Source of the DNA: Salibacterium qingdaonense
GTDB taxonomy: Bacteria; Bacillota; Bacilli; Bacillales; Marinococcaceae
Reading direction: 5' to 3'
Assembly: GCF_900114715.1 (NCBI RefSeq)
Contig: NZ_FOTY01000004.1
Coordinates: forward strand, 1-64,000
DNA: 64,000 nt
In this document: positions 34,286 to 44,204 of the stretch, in pieces
How the letters are laid out: each line of letters begins with the position of its first letter
Position numbering within the stretch: position 1 is the stretch's first letter
The notes under the pieces: model-generated
What the model was told of the DNA's origin: nothing
What the model saw: the letters and a program-made list of their open reading frames with translations, nothing else
Database searches by the model: none
Program-made: the position numbers and the translations under genes

Positions 34286-35227
34286 TTATTCCGAAGGGGT
34301 ATTCCTTTTTACCGGGTACCTGCGTTCATTTAATTCAATAAGCTGTTCCATCTGCTCTAATTTGGTGTGCTCCGTTTTTTCCCGCAGCTTTCCTACGTTC
34401 ACTTCCATTTTGACGAGAGCTTCATAAAGCTGTTCTGTCTGTTTCTCCTGGTTATCGGAAGAAAGAGATAAAAAGGTGTCCACCAAAGAGGGAATATCTT
34501 TAGTGAGCATACGTTTTACGGTGTATCTGTCTTCCACATCAAGTGTATCAAACAAATCACCAGTCCGCCGGATTTCTTCCATAAGACTGGAGAGGCGGTT
34601 ATTGATTAAGGCGGGCAGTTCCTGCCATGATTCCGTCTTTTTCTTTTCAAGCTCCATCAGCTGATGAAATGGTTCTTCACCGGAATGAATAAAATCTTTT
34701 TCTCCTGATGGTTCGGCATCTTTTTGTTCTGTAGGAACAGGGGCAGGGTTTTGATTTTGGATCAAATCTCCGAGCAATGCATCATCGAGCTGCTCGAGCT
34801 TATCAAAAATACCCTGAAAGTACGTTGACTGCTGAATGCTTCGGACAAAAGTCTGTCCGTTTTTGATATACTGCACCGTTGCCTCTTTACATCGTTTCTG
34901 CCGGTTTTTAGGAAGGTAGGCTTTACGGAAGTATTCAATAACAATCCTTTTCTTAATGGCGGCCCCGGATTTATGGTTTTCGTAACTTAGGAGCTTCATC
35001 CGTTTCTGATTCACTTTGAGACGGAAATGAAATGTATCCCCGTTTTTTTTGAAATTCTGAGACGATTTAATCTGTCTACCGTATTCAATTAAACGATCCA
35101 GAGCTTTCTCCGTTTCCTGAACGATGACAAGACCGTGCGCGTCAGAAAAAATGTGATCATCCACCGGCCGCATGTGGTCCGGCAGAAACCGTTCCAGCCA
35201 TGGATGCAACAGCCAGTCTTTAGCCAA
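34286..35227 (-). CDS. Unknown protein downstream of TelA (XpaC-like C-terminus)
   Basis: A 313-residue soluble, helical protein. The first 130 residues are basic (KKRIVIEYFRKAYLPKNRQKR). A Glu/Gln/Pro-rich linker follows at about 160-185. The C-terminal part (LTKDIPSLVDTFLSLSSDN, LYEALVKMEVNVGKLREK) loosely resembles the helical end of XpaC proteins, which neighbour telA in B. subtilis (xpaC-yaaN). The gene order here is telA first. It has a TTG start (35225-35227) with an AAGGTGAT ribosome site, 27 bases after telA, so it is likely in the same operon. The function is unknown. Confidence 0.55.
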   Translation of the reverse strand: MAKDWLLHPWLERFLPDHMRPVDDHIFSDAHGLVIVQETEKALDRLIEYGRQIKSSQNFKKNGDTFHFRLKVNQKRMKLLSYENHKSGAAIKKRIVIEYFRKAYLPKNRQKRCKEATVQYIKNGQTFVRSIQQSTYFQGIFDKLEQLDDALLGDLIQNQNPAPVPTEQKDAEPSGEKDFIHSGEEPFHQLMELEKKKTESWQELPALINNRLSSLMEEIRRTGDLFDTLDVEDRYTVKRMLTKDIPSLVDTFLSLSSDNQEKQTEQLYEALVKMEVNVGKLREKTEHTKLEQMEQLIELNERRYPVKRNTPSE

Positions 35228-35254
35228 CTTGAATCACCTTTTTCATATAAACTA

Positions 35255-36304
35255 TTATTCGAGTAATTTTGTTCTCATTTCTTCATTAAGTTCATCGAGT
35301 TCCTGGATGAATTTTTTACCGGACTGGACGATACGCTCGTTGGACTGCTCTGTCATTTCAATAGCGGCGTTAACGTCCTCGTAGGCTTTACGGAATGTTT
35401 CAATCGCAACAGCCGGTTCTTCCAGAGTTTTCAGGGTATCTTCGGTATTTGTTTTAAGCATCTCAGCGTTGCTCAAAATCATGTTTTCTGTTGCTTCGTT
35501 GACATTTTGCACCGCATTGATTACTTTTCGCTGGTTGCCCAGGGCAAGCTGAATAGAAGCTGTCACTGTAATAATATTTTTGGTCATCGTAATGGCGTTG
35601 AAAATGGCTTCTTCCAGTTTTTCATTATTATCCAGAATAAGATCAACGGAAGCAAGAGACTGTTGCAGCACCATGACTGCCTGATGCATATTTTTAACCC
35701 GGGTTATTACTTTTTCCTGCCCCTTCTGGAGCGGGGAAGGATTATCTTTCCACTCGTCTTTGGTCATTTCCTGTTCCAGCATTTCATTGAGCTGGTTGCC
35801 CGTTTCGATCTGTTTCTGGAGTTCTGTGATTCGTTCCTTTGCAGTTTCTTTCAACTGTTCCAGCATCACATTGTCTTCCTGGAGTTTGTCACGGCCGGAA
35901 AGCAGAGCTTCAATAATGTTTTCAACCTGTGCTTCCACCGTTTCATATTTTCTGGCGTATTGTTCCATCGGACTTCTCCCGAGCAGCTTATTCCATGTTT
36001 TTTTCAGCCGGCCTTCTTTGAGGTATTCCGGCTCGAGTTCACTAACCATTCCCTTCAGCTCATGGAGTTTCTCCGGAAGTTCGTTATCTTTTTGATTCAT
36101 CATTTCCCGGACCGGCCGTTTCAGTGCATCAAGAGATTCACCAGCTTTTTTCTGTTCCGGCTCGCCAAGGCTTCCGATTGAGGAGAGCAGATCGTCTGAG
36201 TCTTTCTCCTGTCTGAAGCGTTCCAGGTATTTTTCCGCTTCATTCACGGTTTCTTTTGCACTTTCGGATAAAACAGAGTTATTCTGTTCATTTTCACTGG
36301 TCAT
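35255..36304 (-). CDS. telA: TelA/YaaN-type toxic anion resistance family protein
   Basis: A 349-residue, almost entirely helical protein of the TelA family. Typical blocks are LGRSPMEQYARKYETVEAQVENI, LLSGRDKLQEDNVMLEQLK, and the C-terminal SIQLALGNQRKVINAVQNVNEATENMI with ANAEML-like SNAEMLKTN. Members are linked to tellurite, nisin or cell-wall antibiotic tolerance, but the mechanism is not settled. A GGAGGG ribosome site precedes ATG 36304. Two further minus-strand genes follow closely. Confidence 0.88.
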   Translation of the reverse strand: MTSENEQNNSVLSESAKETVNEAEKYLERFRQEKDSDDLLSSIGSLGEPEQKKAGESLDALKRPVREMMNQKDNELPEKLHELKGMVSELEPEYLKEGRLKKTWNKLLGRSPMEQYARKYETVEAQVENIIEALLSGRDKLQEDNVMLEQLKETAKERITELQKQIETGNQLNEMLEQEMTKDEWKDNPSPLQKGQEKVITRVKNMHQAVMVLQQSLASVDLILDNNEKLEEAIFNAITMTKNIITVTASIQLALGNQRKVINAVQNVNEATENMILSNAEMLKTNTEDTLKTLEEPAVAIETFRKAYEDVNAAIEMTEQSNERIVQSGKKFIQELDELNEEMRTKLLE

Positions 36305-36494
36305 AAGGCTTCCCTCCTGACAAAGAATCGATTAAATCCTGTTTGCCCGATCATTGATTCTGCTTATGTCTATATTATATCATTTTTTGACGGCCTTCGT
36401 AGCACATTGCTTTTCATTCCTCCATATTTTGTGTACGATAACATTTACAATAAGATTCAAAATTACAGAATTTAATCGGAAAAAGGAGGTTAGA

Positions 36495-36908
36495 ATGTTC
36501 AGGAAATATTATGGTTTAAAGGAAGCCAATGCCGTCCTTCCAGATGTTCGGGAAGAAATCGTTCATCTGCAGCACCTGCAGCATGAATATAAAAACAGTT
36601 ATCACCATCTTCAGGCAGTAAAAAAAGGCAGGCTGCAGGAAGGCATGAAGTATAAAGAAGACATTTTTGTACTGGAAACTGCCATTGATTTTATGGAAAT
36701 TCAGGCTCTTCACCTGATACAGCAGCTGGAATCATCAGGCATCTATATAAAAAGTATTGAAAAAGGTATTGTCGATTTCCCGGCACGTCTTCAGGGTAAA
36801 TCTATTTTTCTATCATGGAAACAAGGAGAAGAGTATATCTCCAACTATTATGAGTGGTCCGAATCGATCGATCATCGAAGAGCTATTGGTAAAACCGATG
36901 ATGACTGA
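36495..36908 (+). CDS. DUF2203 family protein
   Basis: A 137-residue protein of the DUF2203 family. It has the N-terminal YYGLKEANAVLPDVREEI, a coiled-coil middle and the signature IYIKSIEKGIVDFPARLQGKSIFLSWKQGE (shown here as IEKGIVDFPARLQ and LSWKQGEEYI), ending near W-x-E. The function is unknown. ATG 36495 is chosen because AAAGGAGG lies just before it; the longer frame would add a hydrophobic stretch with no family match. The 190-base gap to telA must hold the divergent promoters. The next gene begins 15 bases downstream. Confidence 0.78.
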   Translation: MFRKYYGLKEANAVLPDVREEIVHLQHLQHEYKNSYHHLQAVKKGRLQEGMKYKEDIFVLETAIDFMEIQALHLIQQLESSGIYIKSIEKGIVDFPARLQGKSIFLSWKQGEEYISNYYEWSESIDHRRAIGKTDDD

Positions 36909-36923
36909 CAGGGGGCAGGACAG

Positions 36924-37712
36924 ATGTGTCTGATAGGAATAGGATACCGGATTCATCCTGATTATCCATTGATTGTTGCAGCAAATCGTGATGAGTTTTT
37001 TGACAGGCCGGCCGCTTCCCTGCACTCCTGGCCGGATTCACCAATTATAGCGGGGAAAGACCTGCAGCAGGGCGGGACCTGGATGGGGGTCACTAAAAGC
37101 GGACGATTTGCTGTTGTAACCAATGTGAGAGATCCGGGAGAAACAAAAGCACCGAAATCCCGGGGGGAAATAGTGAAAAGCTTTCTCGAAACGGATTATC
37201 CGGACCGTTTCTTTGAAAGCCTGCAGCAAAACCGGCATCAATACGGCGGGTATAACGTAGCAGGCGGGGGTCCGGATGGGGTGTACTATGCGACAAACCA
37301 GACATCGGACAAAAAAATAGCACTTACTCCCGGAATATACGGGTTAAGCAATGCATTTTTAAATACGCCCTGGCCGAAAGTGGAAAAAATCAAAGCGGAC
37401 TTTTACAGGCTGCTGAACACTTCCGGTGCATCGATTGGAACAGGAGATTTTTTTAACATGTTATCCAACTCAGAAGAGGCAGATGCCCGCCGGCTTCCCG
37501 ACACTGGTGTGGGACAAACCCTTGAAAAAAAATTGTCACCACTGTTCATAAAAATGGAAGGGTATGGAACACGTTCTCAGACAGTGTTTATGCTCTCGAA
37601 GCAGGGCAATGCTGTTTTGGAAGAAAAGACATACCTCGAGGATGCTGAATTGTCGGAACATACAAGATTTGAATGGAATGTGAAAGAGAGTAGTGCGCCG
37701 AGAGATAATTGA
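36924..37712 (+). CDS. NRDE family protein (TANGO2-like)
   Basis: A 262-residue Ntn-hydrolase-like protein. It begins MCLIGIGYRIHPDYP with the potential nucleophile Cys2, followed by the name-giving NRDE (ANRDEFFDRPA) and GGTWMGVTKSGRFAVVTNVRDP. Its eukaryotic relatives (TANGO2) are linked to haem or lipid trafficking; the bacterial role is unknown. It follows the DUF2203 gene by 15 bases. About 215 bases of non-coding DNA with the gltA promoter follow. Confidence 0.88.
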   Translation: MCLIGIGYRIHPDYPLIVAANRDEFFDRPAASLHSWPDSPIIAGKDLQQGGTWMGVTKSGRFAVVTNVRDPGETKAPKSRGEIVKSFLETDYPDRFFESLQQNRHQYGGYNVAGGGPDGVYYATNQTSDKKIALTPGIYGLSNAFLNTPWPKVEKIKADFYRLLNTSGASIGTGDFFNMLSNSEEADARRLPDTGVGQTLEKKLSPLFIKMEGYGTRSQTVFMLSKQGNAVLEEKTYLEDAELSEHTRFEWNVKESSAPRDN

Positions 37713-37797
37713 ATATTTTTTCTTTATATATTATAATTATGCATATTCATTTCCGTGTTTTGGATAGTCAAACTAGAGGGAGAGCGCAAAGAAACCG

Positions 37798-37828
37798 TTT
37801 ACAAAGAAATAAATCTTTGTTATATAAT
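37798..37828 (+). promoter_or_regulatory. Candidate gltA promoter with an inverted repeat in the spacer
   Basis: TTTACA (37798-37803) and a perfect TATAAT (37823-37828) are separated by 19 bases. The spacer holds an inverted repeat ACAAAGA-AATAAA-TCTTTGT (37801-37820), which may be an operator. A TnrA-like half pattern TGTCAGAAAAATGATAT lies at about 37839-37855. No gltC homologue is adjacent. Confidence 0.45.
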
Positions 37829-37927
37829 TTGCCGAAATGTCAGAAAAATGATATGCTTTTGTATATTACTTTTTAAAAAGAGAGAGCTGCCAACGGTCAG
37901 CAAGATTTGAAAGAGGTGGAGAAGGTA

Positions 37928-40900
37928 ATGACACAGCCTTATATCTCACAGAGAGCAGGCCTTTATAGTCCTGATTTTGAGCGTGACAACTGCGGAATCG
38001 GGTTTTTAGCCAATATAAAAGGGAAAAAATCTCATGATATAGTAGAGAACGCTCTGACTATACTATCGAACCTGGAACACCGGGGTGGTCAGGGAGATGA
38101 GCCGAACACAGGAGACGGTGCGGGAATGCTGCTGCAGCTGCCCCATCAGTTCTTCCGAAAGTGGGAGGCGAATCTTTCATTCACCCTTCCGGAAGAGGGG
38201 TATTACGGCGTTGGTATGATGTTTCTTCCGGCCGAGGAAACAAGGCTCCGCCGCAGCATAGAAGAAATAAACACTATTATAGAAGAAGAACAGGGACTGC
38301 TCGGTTGGAGGGAAGTCCCGGTAAACGACAGCATGATCGGAAATGCTGCGCTGAATACGAAACCAGCTGTTTATCAGGTGTTCATCGAACGAGTTGGAGC
38401 GGAATTGTCCCAGGATGATTTTGAAAGAAAGCTGTATGTTATCCGCAAACGGATAGAAAATGAAGCTGGAAATGCCGTCGAAGAAGGAGATTCTTTTTAT
38501 TTTGCGAGTCTTTCTTCGCGTACCATTGTATATAAAGGTATGCTCACTACCGAGCAGCTGCCGCAGTTTTATTATGAACTGCACGATCCGGCGTTTGAAA
38601 CGTCTGTGGCAATGGTGCATTCCCGTTTTTCAACCAACACATTTCCAAGCTGGGAAAGAGCGCATCCAAACCGTTACCTCATTCACAACGGCGAAATCAA
38701 CACGATAAAGGGTAATGTGAACTGGATGCATGCACGGGAAGCTGTCGTTCATTCCGAGAAATTTAAAGAGGATCTGGATAAAGTTCATCCAATTATTGAT
38801 CATCACGGCAGCGATTCCTCGATGTTTGACAACACATTTGAATTTCTGACACTGGCAGGTCGTTCCATGCCTCATTCGGCTATGCTTATGATTCCGGAGC
38901 CGTGGCAGAATAACGACCATATGCCTGAAGATAAAAAAGCATTTTATAAGTTTAACAGTACACTGATGGAGCCATGGGACGGACCGACGGCGATTGCCTA
39001 TACAGACGGCCGGAAAGTAGGGGCCTGTCTGGACCGTAACGGCCTGCGCCCGGCACGTTATTATGTAACAAAAGACGATCACATTGTCATGTCGTCTGAA
39101 GTCGGTGTTCTGGATATCGATCCCGAAGATATCCTCTATAAGGAACGTCTTCATCCCGGTCATATGCTCGTTGTAGATATGGAAGAAGGACGTATCGTTC
39201 CGGACGGGGAAATTAAACAGGATATTGTGAATCAGAACCCATATAAAGAATGGGTGGAAGAATGCCTGACAGATCTTGAAGACGTCATGGAAAGCCGTGA
39301 AGTATACAATACGGATTTTGATCATCTGAAGGAAAGACAGATCGCCTACGGTTACACGTATGAGGAGCTTGATAAACTAATCAAGCCAATGGCTGCCGGC
39401 GGACAGGATCCGGTAGGTTCGATGGGGTATGACTCTCCGCTTGCTGTTTTATCCGAGAATCCCCAGCTTCTTTACAACTATTTCAAACAATTGTTTGCCC
39501 AGGTAACAAACCCCTCCATCGATGCCATTCGTGAAGAGCTGGTTACCGCTGTAGGGACAACGATCGGCACAGAGGGAAATCTCCTTCATCCTGGACCCGA
39601 GGGCGCTCGTCACCTGTATCTTAAGACCCCGGTCCTGAATAATGAAGACTTTGCCAAACTTCGTTCCAACAAGATTGAAGGTTTTGAGTCTGTAACACTG
39701 CCGATGGTTTTTAATGCATCAGAAGGTGAAGGGGCTCTTGGTCCTGCACTTGAAAACCTGTTTGCGTCTGCGGATAAAGCTGTAGAGGAAGGTGCAACAC
39801 TTATTATTCTAAGTGATAGAGATGTAGACAGCACCCAGGCGCCGATTCCGGCGCTGCTCGCTGTCGGCGGCCTGCATCATCACTTTATCCGTAATGGAAT
39901 GCGGACTCAGGTCAGCATCGCAGTAGAAACAGCAGAACCGAGAGAAGTTCATCATTATGCAGTACTGCTCGGTTACGGGGCGGAAGCAGTAAATCCGTAT
40001 CTTGTATTTGACAGTATTGATGAAATGATCAGAGATAAGTGGCTGGAAGATACATCTTATGTAGAAGCAGTGCAGCATTATATAAAATCTGCAACCAAAG
40101 GAATCATGAAAGTATTGTCGAAAATTGGTATTTCGACGATTCAGAGTTACCGCGGAGCCCAGATTTTTGAAGCTGTCGGAATCGCTCCGGAAGTAGTGGA
40201 CAGGTACTTTACCTGGACTCCTTCACGTATTGGCGGTGTCACACTTGATATGATTGCTAAAGAAGTGCTGATCCGTCATGCCAAAGCCTATACAGAGCAG
40301 GAAGGCGCGGACAGAACCCTTGAACCGGGCGATGACATGCAGTGGAGACGAAACGGAGAGCCTCATCAATATAATCCGCATACCATCCACATGCTTCAGC
40401 ATGCAGCGAAACAGAACGATTATGAGTTGTTTAAGAAATATTCAAAAGCTATCAATAAACAGGAAGATAAACAGACGACCCTGCGCGGGATGCTGGAATT
40501 TGAAACCGAAGGAAGAAATCCGGTATCTCTTGATGAAGTAGAGTCAGCCGAAGATATAGTCAAACGGTTTAAAACCGGAGGTATGTCTTTTGGCGCAATT
40601 TCGGAGGAAGCTCACGAAGCACTGGCGATTGCGATGAATAAAATCGGCGGAAAATCCAACTCCGGTGAAGGCGGAGAAGACCCGGACCGGTTTATACCGG
40701 ATGCCAACGGCGATTCCCGGCGCAGCTCGATTAAACAGATTGCGTCCGGCCGCTTCGGAGCAACAAGTCATTATTTGGTTAATGCAGATGAAATTCAGAT
40801 AAAAATCGCCCAGGGAGCGAAGCCGGGTGAAGGCGGTCAGCTTCCCGGAAACAAAGTGTATCCCTGGATTGCCAAAGTCCGTGGGACTACGGCGGGAGTA

Positions 40901-42523
40901 GGCCTTATTTCGCCGCCTCCTCATCACGACATTTATTCCATTGAAGATCTGGCTCAGCTTATTCACGACTTGAAAAATGCCAACCCATCGGCGACCGTCA
41001 GTGTAAAACTGGTATCTGGAACCGGAGTCGGCACGATTGCTGCAGGCGTTGCAAAAGGACGCGCCGACGGGCTTGTCGTGAGCGGTTATGACGGCGGAAC
41101 CGGAGCAGCAGCGAAAACGAGTATTAAACACGCTGGTCTGCCGTGGGAAATAGGTTTGTCGGAAACACATCAGACACTTGTGGAGAATAATCTCAGGAAC
41201 CGTATTAAAGTTGAAACCGACGGTAAGTTGATGACCGGCAAAGACGTAGCCGTTGCTGCGCTGCTTGGAGCAGAAGAGTATGCTTTTTCGACGGCACCGC
41301 TCGTTGTACTCGGCTGTGTCATCATGCGTGTATGCCATCTGGACACCTGTCCTGTAGGAGTGGCAACACAGAACCCGGAACTACGGAAGAAATTCATGGG
41401 GAGTCCGGACCATGTCGTTAACTTTATGCACTTTGTTGCTGAAGAACTTCGTGAAGTAATGGCGGAACTTGGATTCACAAATCTGAATGAAATGGTTGGA
41501 AGAACCGATATGTTGAAGCAAAAAGACAGCGTGAACAACTGGAAAGCTAACGCTGTAGATTTAACCAATCTCCTGTACCGTCCGAAGAAGCTGGATCAGT
41601 CCAAACACTTCGGTCACCGGGAACAGGATCATCAGCTTGAAGAATCTCTGGATGTCACGACACTTTTGAAAGCAGCGGACAATGCTGTTCAGAATAAAGA
41701 ACCGGTGTTTGGCGAATTTGCCATCCGCAATACCGACAGAGTAACAGGAACCATTGTAGGAAGTGAAGTAACCAAACGTTACGGGGTGGACGGTCTTCCG
41801 GAAGACACAATCCGTTTTACGTTTCGGGGATCCGCCGGTCAGAGTTTCGGCGCTTTCCTTCCGAAAGGAATGACGCATACCCTCATCGGTGATGCCAATG
41901 ATTATTTCGGTAAAGGATTATCCGGAGGAAAAATTATTGCTTTTCCTCCTGAAAATTCAACATTTGCTCCGGAAGAAAGCATTTTAATCGGTAATACAAC
42001 CTTTTATGGCGCCTCTTCCGGTGAAGCTTATATACGCGGAGTTGCAGGAGAACGCTTTGCCGTGCGTAACAGTGGTGCTGATATAGTCGTGGAAGGACTG
42101 GGCGATCACGGCTGTGAGTATATGACAGGTGGTACTGTCGTAAACCTGGGAGCTACCGGTAAAAACTTTGCTGCCGGCATGTCAGGCGGAACGGCCTATG
42201 TTCTGGACCGGGATGGGACGCTGGCATCGTTTTGCAACCAGGGAATGGTGAACCTGGAACCGGTCGAGCAGGAAGAAGATATAAAACGGCTGAGAAGTAT
42301 GATTGAACGTCATGCTTCCTATACTGAAAGTTCACTGGCAGAAAGCATACTGCAGCAGTGGAAGAACATGCTGCCGAAATTTGTGAAGGTTATTCCATAT
42401 GACTATAAACACATGCTTGCCTCTATCGAAAACGCTAAGAAAGAAGGGCTTACTGAAGAAGAAGCCATCATGAGCGCGTTTAACGAAACGAAGACAGCTG
42501 CATCCCGCGTGGGAGGAAAATAA
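37928..42523 (+). CDS. gltA: Glutamate synthase large (alpha) subunit
   Basis: A 1531-residue GOGAT large subunit. It hydrolyses glutamine and channels ammonia to 2-oxoglutarate, giving two glutamates. The N-terminal Ntn domain becomes active when the propeptide before Cys22 (ERDNCGIGFLANIKG) is removed. The centre has the FMN-binding synthase domain with SGEGGEDPDRF, KPGEGGQLPG and GTGAAAKTS, and [3Fe-4S] cysteines in CVIMRVCHLDTCPVG. The C-terminus is the GXGXG beta-helix (GDHGCEYMTGG, GKNFAAGMSGG). ATG 37928 with an AGGTGGAGAAGG ribosome site is preferred over an upstream TTG. gltB follows after 39 bases. Glutamate is also a major osmolyte in halotolerant bacteria. Confidence 0.97.
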   Translation: MTQPYISQRAGLYSPDFERDNCGIGFLANIKGKKSHDIVENALTILSNLEHRGGQGDEPNTGDGAGMLLQLPHQFFRKWEANLSFTLPEEGYYGVGMMFLPAEETRLRRSIEEINTIIEEEQGLLGWREVPVNDSMIGNAALNTKPAVYQVFIERVGAELSQDDFERKLYVIRKRIENEAGNAVEEGDSFYFASLSSRTIVYKGMLTTEQLPQFYYELHDPAFETSVAMVHSRFSTNTFPSWERAHPNRYLIHNGEINTIKGNVNWMHAREAVVHSEKFKEDLDKVHPIIDHHGSDSSMFDNTFEFLTLAGRSMPHSAMLMIPEPWQNNDHMPEDKKAFYKFNSTLMEPWDGPTAIAYTDGRKVGACLDRNGLRPARYYVTKDDHIVMSSEVGVLDIDPEDILYKERLHPGHMLVVDMEEGRIVPDGEIKQDIVNQNPYKEWVEECLTDLEDVMESREVYNTDFDHLKERQIAYGYTYEELDKLIKPMAAGGQDPVGSMGYDSPLAVLSENPQLLYNYFKQLFAQVTNPSIDAIREELVTAVGTTIGTEGNLLHPGPEGARHLYLKTPVLNNEDFAKLRSNKIEGFESVTLPMVFNASEGEGALGPALENLFASADKAVEEGATLIILSDRDVDSTQAPIPALLAVGGLHHHFIRNGMRTQVSIAVETAEPREVHHYAVLLGYGAEAVNPYLVFDSIDEMIRDKWLEDTSYVEAVQHYIKSATKGIMKVLSKIGISTIQSYRGAQIFEAVGIAPEVVDRYFTWTPSRIGGVTLDMIAKEVLIRHAKAYTEQEGADRTLEPGDDMQWRRNGEPHQYNPHTIHMLQHAAKQNDYELFKKYSKAINKQEDKQTTLRGMLEFETEGRNPVSLDEVESAEDIVKRFKTGGMSFGAISEEAHEALAIAMNKIGGKSNSGEGGEDPDRFIPDANGDSRRSSIKQIASGRFGATSHYLVNADEIQIKIAQGAKPGEGGQLPGNKVYPWIAKVRGTTAGVGLISPPPHHDIYSIEDLAQLIHDLKNANPSATVSVKLVSGTGVGTIAAGVAKGRADGLVVSGYDGGTGAAAKTSIKHAGLPWEIGLSETHQTLVENNLRNRIKVETDGKLMTGKDVAVAALLGAEEYAFSTAPLVVLGCVIMRVCHLDTCPVGVATQNPELRKKFMGSPDHVVNFMHFVAEELREVMAELGFTNLNEMVGRTDMLKQKDSVNNWKANAVDLTNLLYRPKKLDQSKHFGHREQDHQLEESLDVTTLLKAADNAVQNKEPVFGEFAIRNTDRVTGTIVGSEVTKRYGVDGLPEDTIRFTFRGSAGQSFGAFLPKGMTHTLIGDANDYFGKGLSGGKIIAFPPENSTFAPEESILIGNTTFYGASSGEAYIRGVAGERFAVRNSGADIVVEGLGDHGCEYMTGGTVVNLGATGKNFAAGMSGGTAYVLDRDGTLASFCNQGMVNLEPVEQEEDIKRLRSMIERHASYTESSLAESILQQWKNMLPKFVKVIPYDYKHMLASIENAKKEGLTEEEAIMSAFNETKTAASRVGGK

Positions 42524-42562
42524 AAGACGTCATCAAGATTTATTACGTTTGGAGTGAAAGGT

Positions 42563-44047
42563 ATGGGTAAAACGACAGGTTTTATGGAGTACGAAAGGGA
42601 AGCTCCTCCGAAAATAAAACCGATGGAACGTGTGAAAAACTGGCAGGAATTTCAGCTTATAATGCCGGAAGAGAAACTGCAGGAGCAGGGTGCGCGCTGT
42701 ATGGACTGCGCAATCCCTTTCTGCCAGGCCGGAACCACGATGGAAGGGTCAGGCGAAATTGGCTGTCCGGTTTATAATCTGATTCCGGAATGGAACGATC
42801 TTGTTTACCGCGGGCAGTGGAAAGAAGCATTAGCCCGTCTGCATAAGACAAACAACTTCCCGGAATTTACTGGAAGAGTCTGCCCGGCCCCGTGTGAAGG
42901 CTCCTGTACAGTAGCTTTAAACGATGATCCGGTAACCATCAAATCCATCGAATTCAACATTGTAGAAAGAGGATTTCAGGAAGGCTGGATTACGGCGGAA
43001 CCACCCAAACAAAGAACTGGGAAAAAAGTGGCGGTTGTCGGATCCGGACCTGCCGGACTCGCAGCAGCCGCCCAGCTCAATAAAGCCGGTCATCAGGTTA
43101 CTGTTTTTGAAAAGGATGACCGTATCGGCGGTCTTTTGACATACGGTATTCCGGATGTCAAACTTTCCTATCATATTATTAAAAGACGACTTGATATTAT
43201 GGAAGAAGAAGGCGTTGAATTTGTCACAAATGCGGACATCGGACTGAATTATCCGGAAGAAGATTTGAACCGGGATTTTGATTCTGTCATTCTGTGCACC
43301 GGAGCACAGGTGCACCGTGATGTACCTGCAGAAGGAAGAGGTCTTGATGGTATTCACTATGCCATGGATTTTCTCCGTTCAAACACAAAGTCGCTCCTTG
43401 ACTCAGAACATGGGGATGACAACTATATCTCTGCCGAAGGCCGGGACGTCATTGTCATCGGAGGCGGCGACACCGGAGTAGACTGTATTACGACATCCAT
43501 CCGTCATGGCTGCAACTCTCTGATTCAGTTTGATATTCACCCGGAAAAAGATGTCATGCGTCCTGAAGATAATCCATGGCCGCTATATCCGGTTGTCTAT
43601 GGACAGGAAGAAGGTCATAAGGAAGCAGAAGCTGTTTTTGGTGATGATCCCCGCACGTACAAAGTCATGACGAAAAAATTCGTTGGTGACAAGAATGGAC
43701 GGGTGAAAGAGCTTCACACTGTGGATGTTGACACAGTCTATGAAGACGGGAAAAAAGTAAGAAAAGAGATCCCTGGAACAGAGCGTGTCTGGAAAGCCGA
43801 TCTTGTATTTCTCGCAGTAGGTTTCACCGGCCCGGAACAGGACCTGCTTGAAAAAATGGAAATTGAAACAGACGAACGGAGCACTGTGGATGCAGAATAC
43901 GGATTGTATCAAACCAACAAGGACCATATATTTGCCGCAGGAGACAACCGAAGAGGTCAGAGTCTTGTTGTTTGGGCTATTCATGAAGGTCGTGAAGCAG
44001 CACGTGAAAGCGACAAGTACCTCATGGGCACGACCAATCTGCCTTAA
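42563..44047 (+). CDS. gltB: Glutamate synthase small (beta) subunit
   Basis: A 494-residue NADPH-oxidising subunit that passes electrons to the large subunit. The N-terminal region carries the cysteines for two [4Fe-4S] clusters (ARCMDCAIPFCQ, IGCPVYN, GRVCPAPCEGSC). The FAD site is GSGPAGLAAAAQL, and the NADPH site is VIGGGDTGVDC. The C-terminal AAGDNRRGQSLVVWAIHEGREAA matches the family. ATG 42563 follows GGAGTGAAAGG; an upstream GTG (42554) overlaps that site. A terminator follows. Confidence 0.96.
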   Translation: MGKTTGFMEYEREAPPKIKPMERVKNWQEFQLIMPEEKLQEQGARCMDCAIPFCQAGTTMEGSGEIGCPVYNLIPEWNDLVYRGQWKEALARLHKTNNFPEFTGRVCPAPCEGSCTVALNDDPVTIKSIEFNIVERGFQEGWITAEPPKQRTGKKVAVVGSGPAGLAAAAQLNKAGHQVTVFEKDDRIGGLLTYGIPDVKLSYHIIKRRLDIMEEEGVEFVTNADIGLNYPEEDLNRDFDSVILCTGAQVHRDVPAEGRGLDGIHYAMDFLRSNTKSLLDSEHGDDNYISAEGRDVIVIGGGDTGVDCITTSIRHGCNSLIQFDIHPEKDVMRPEDNPWPLYPVVYGQEEGHKEAEAVFGDDPRTYKVMTKKFVGDKNGRVKELHTVDVDTVYEDGKKVRKEIPGTERVWKADLVFLAVGFTGPEQDLLEKMEIETDERSTVDAEYGLYQTNKDHIFAAGDNRRGQSLVVWAIHEGREAARESDKYLMGTTNLP

Positions 44048-44068
44048 TAAAAGGGACGAATAAAAGGG

Positions 44069-44090
44069 ACGGGCGCTAAGCCCGTTTCTT
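44069..44090 (+). terminator. Intrinsic terminator after gltB
   Basis: ACGGGC (44069-44074) pairs with GCCCGT (44080-44085), loop GCTAA, followed by TTCTT. Two direct copies of TAAAAGGGACG occur just before it (about 44048-44071). Confidence 0.7.
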
Positions 44091-44134
44091 ATCCTGCGAA
44101 CTTAAAATTTCACGCACCGTAATTATATTAGAAA

Positions 44135-44163
44135 TTTATAGAAACGAGATGTTAAACTATAAT
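44135..44163 (+). promoter_or_regulatory. Candidate sigma-A promoter for kapB
   Basis: TTTATA (44135-44140), a 17-base spacer and a perfect TATAAT (44158-44163) lie about 40 bases before kapB. Confidence 0.5.
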
Positions 44164-44204
44164 AGCACATGAAGATAAAAAATATAGCGTAAAGGAGCCA
44201 TTTC

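Noticed and set aside
37907-37927. TTG start seven codons upstream of gltA
   Set aside because: The ribosome site AGGTGGAGAAGG lies inside this extension and fits ATG 37928.
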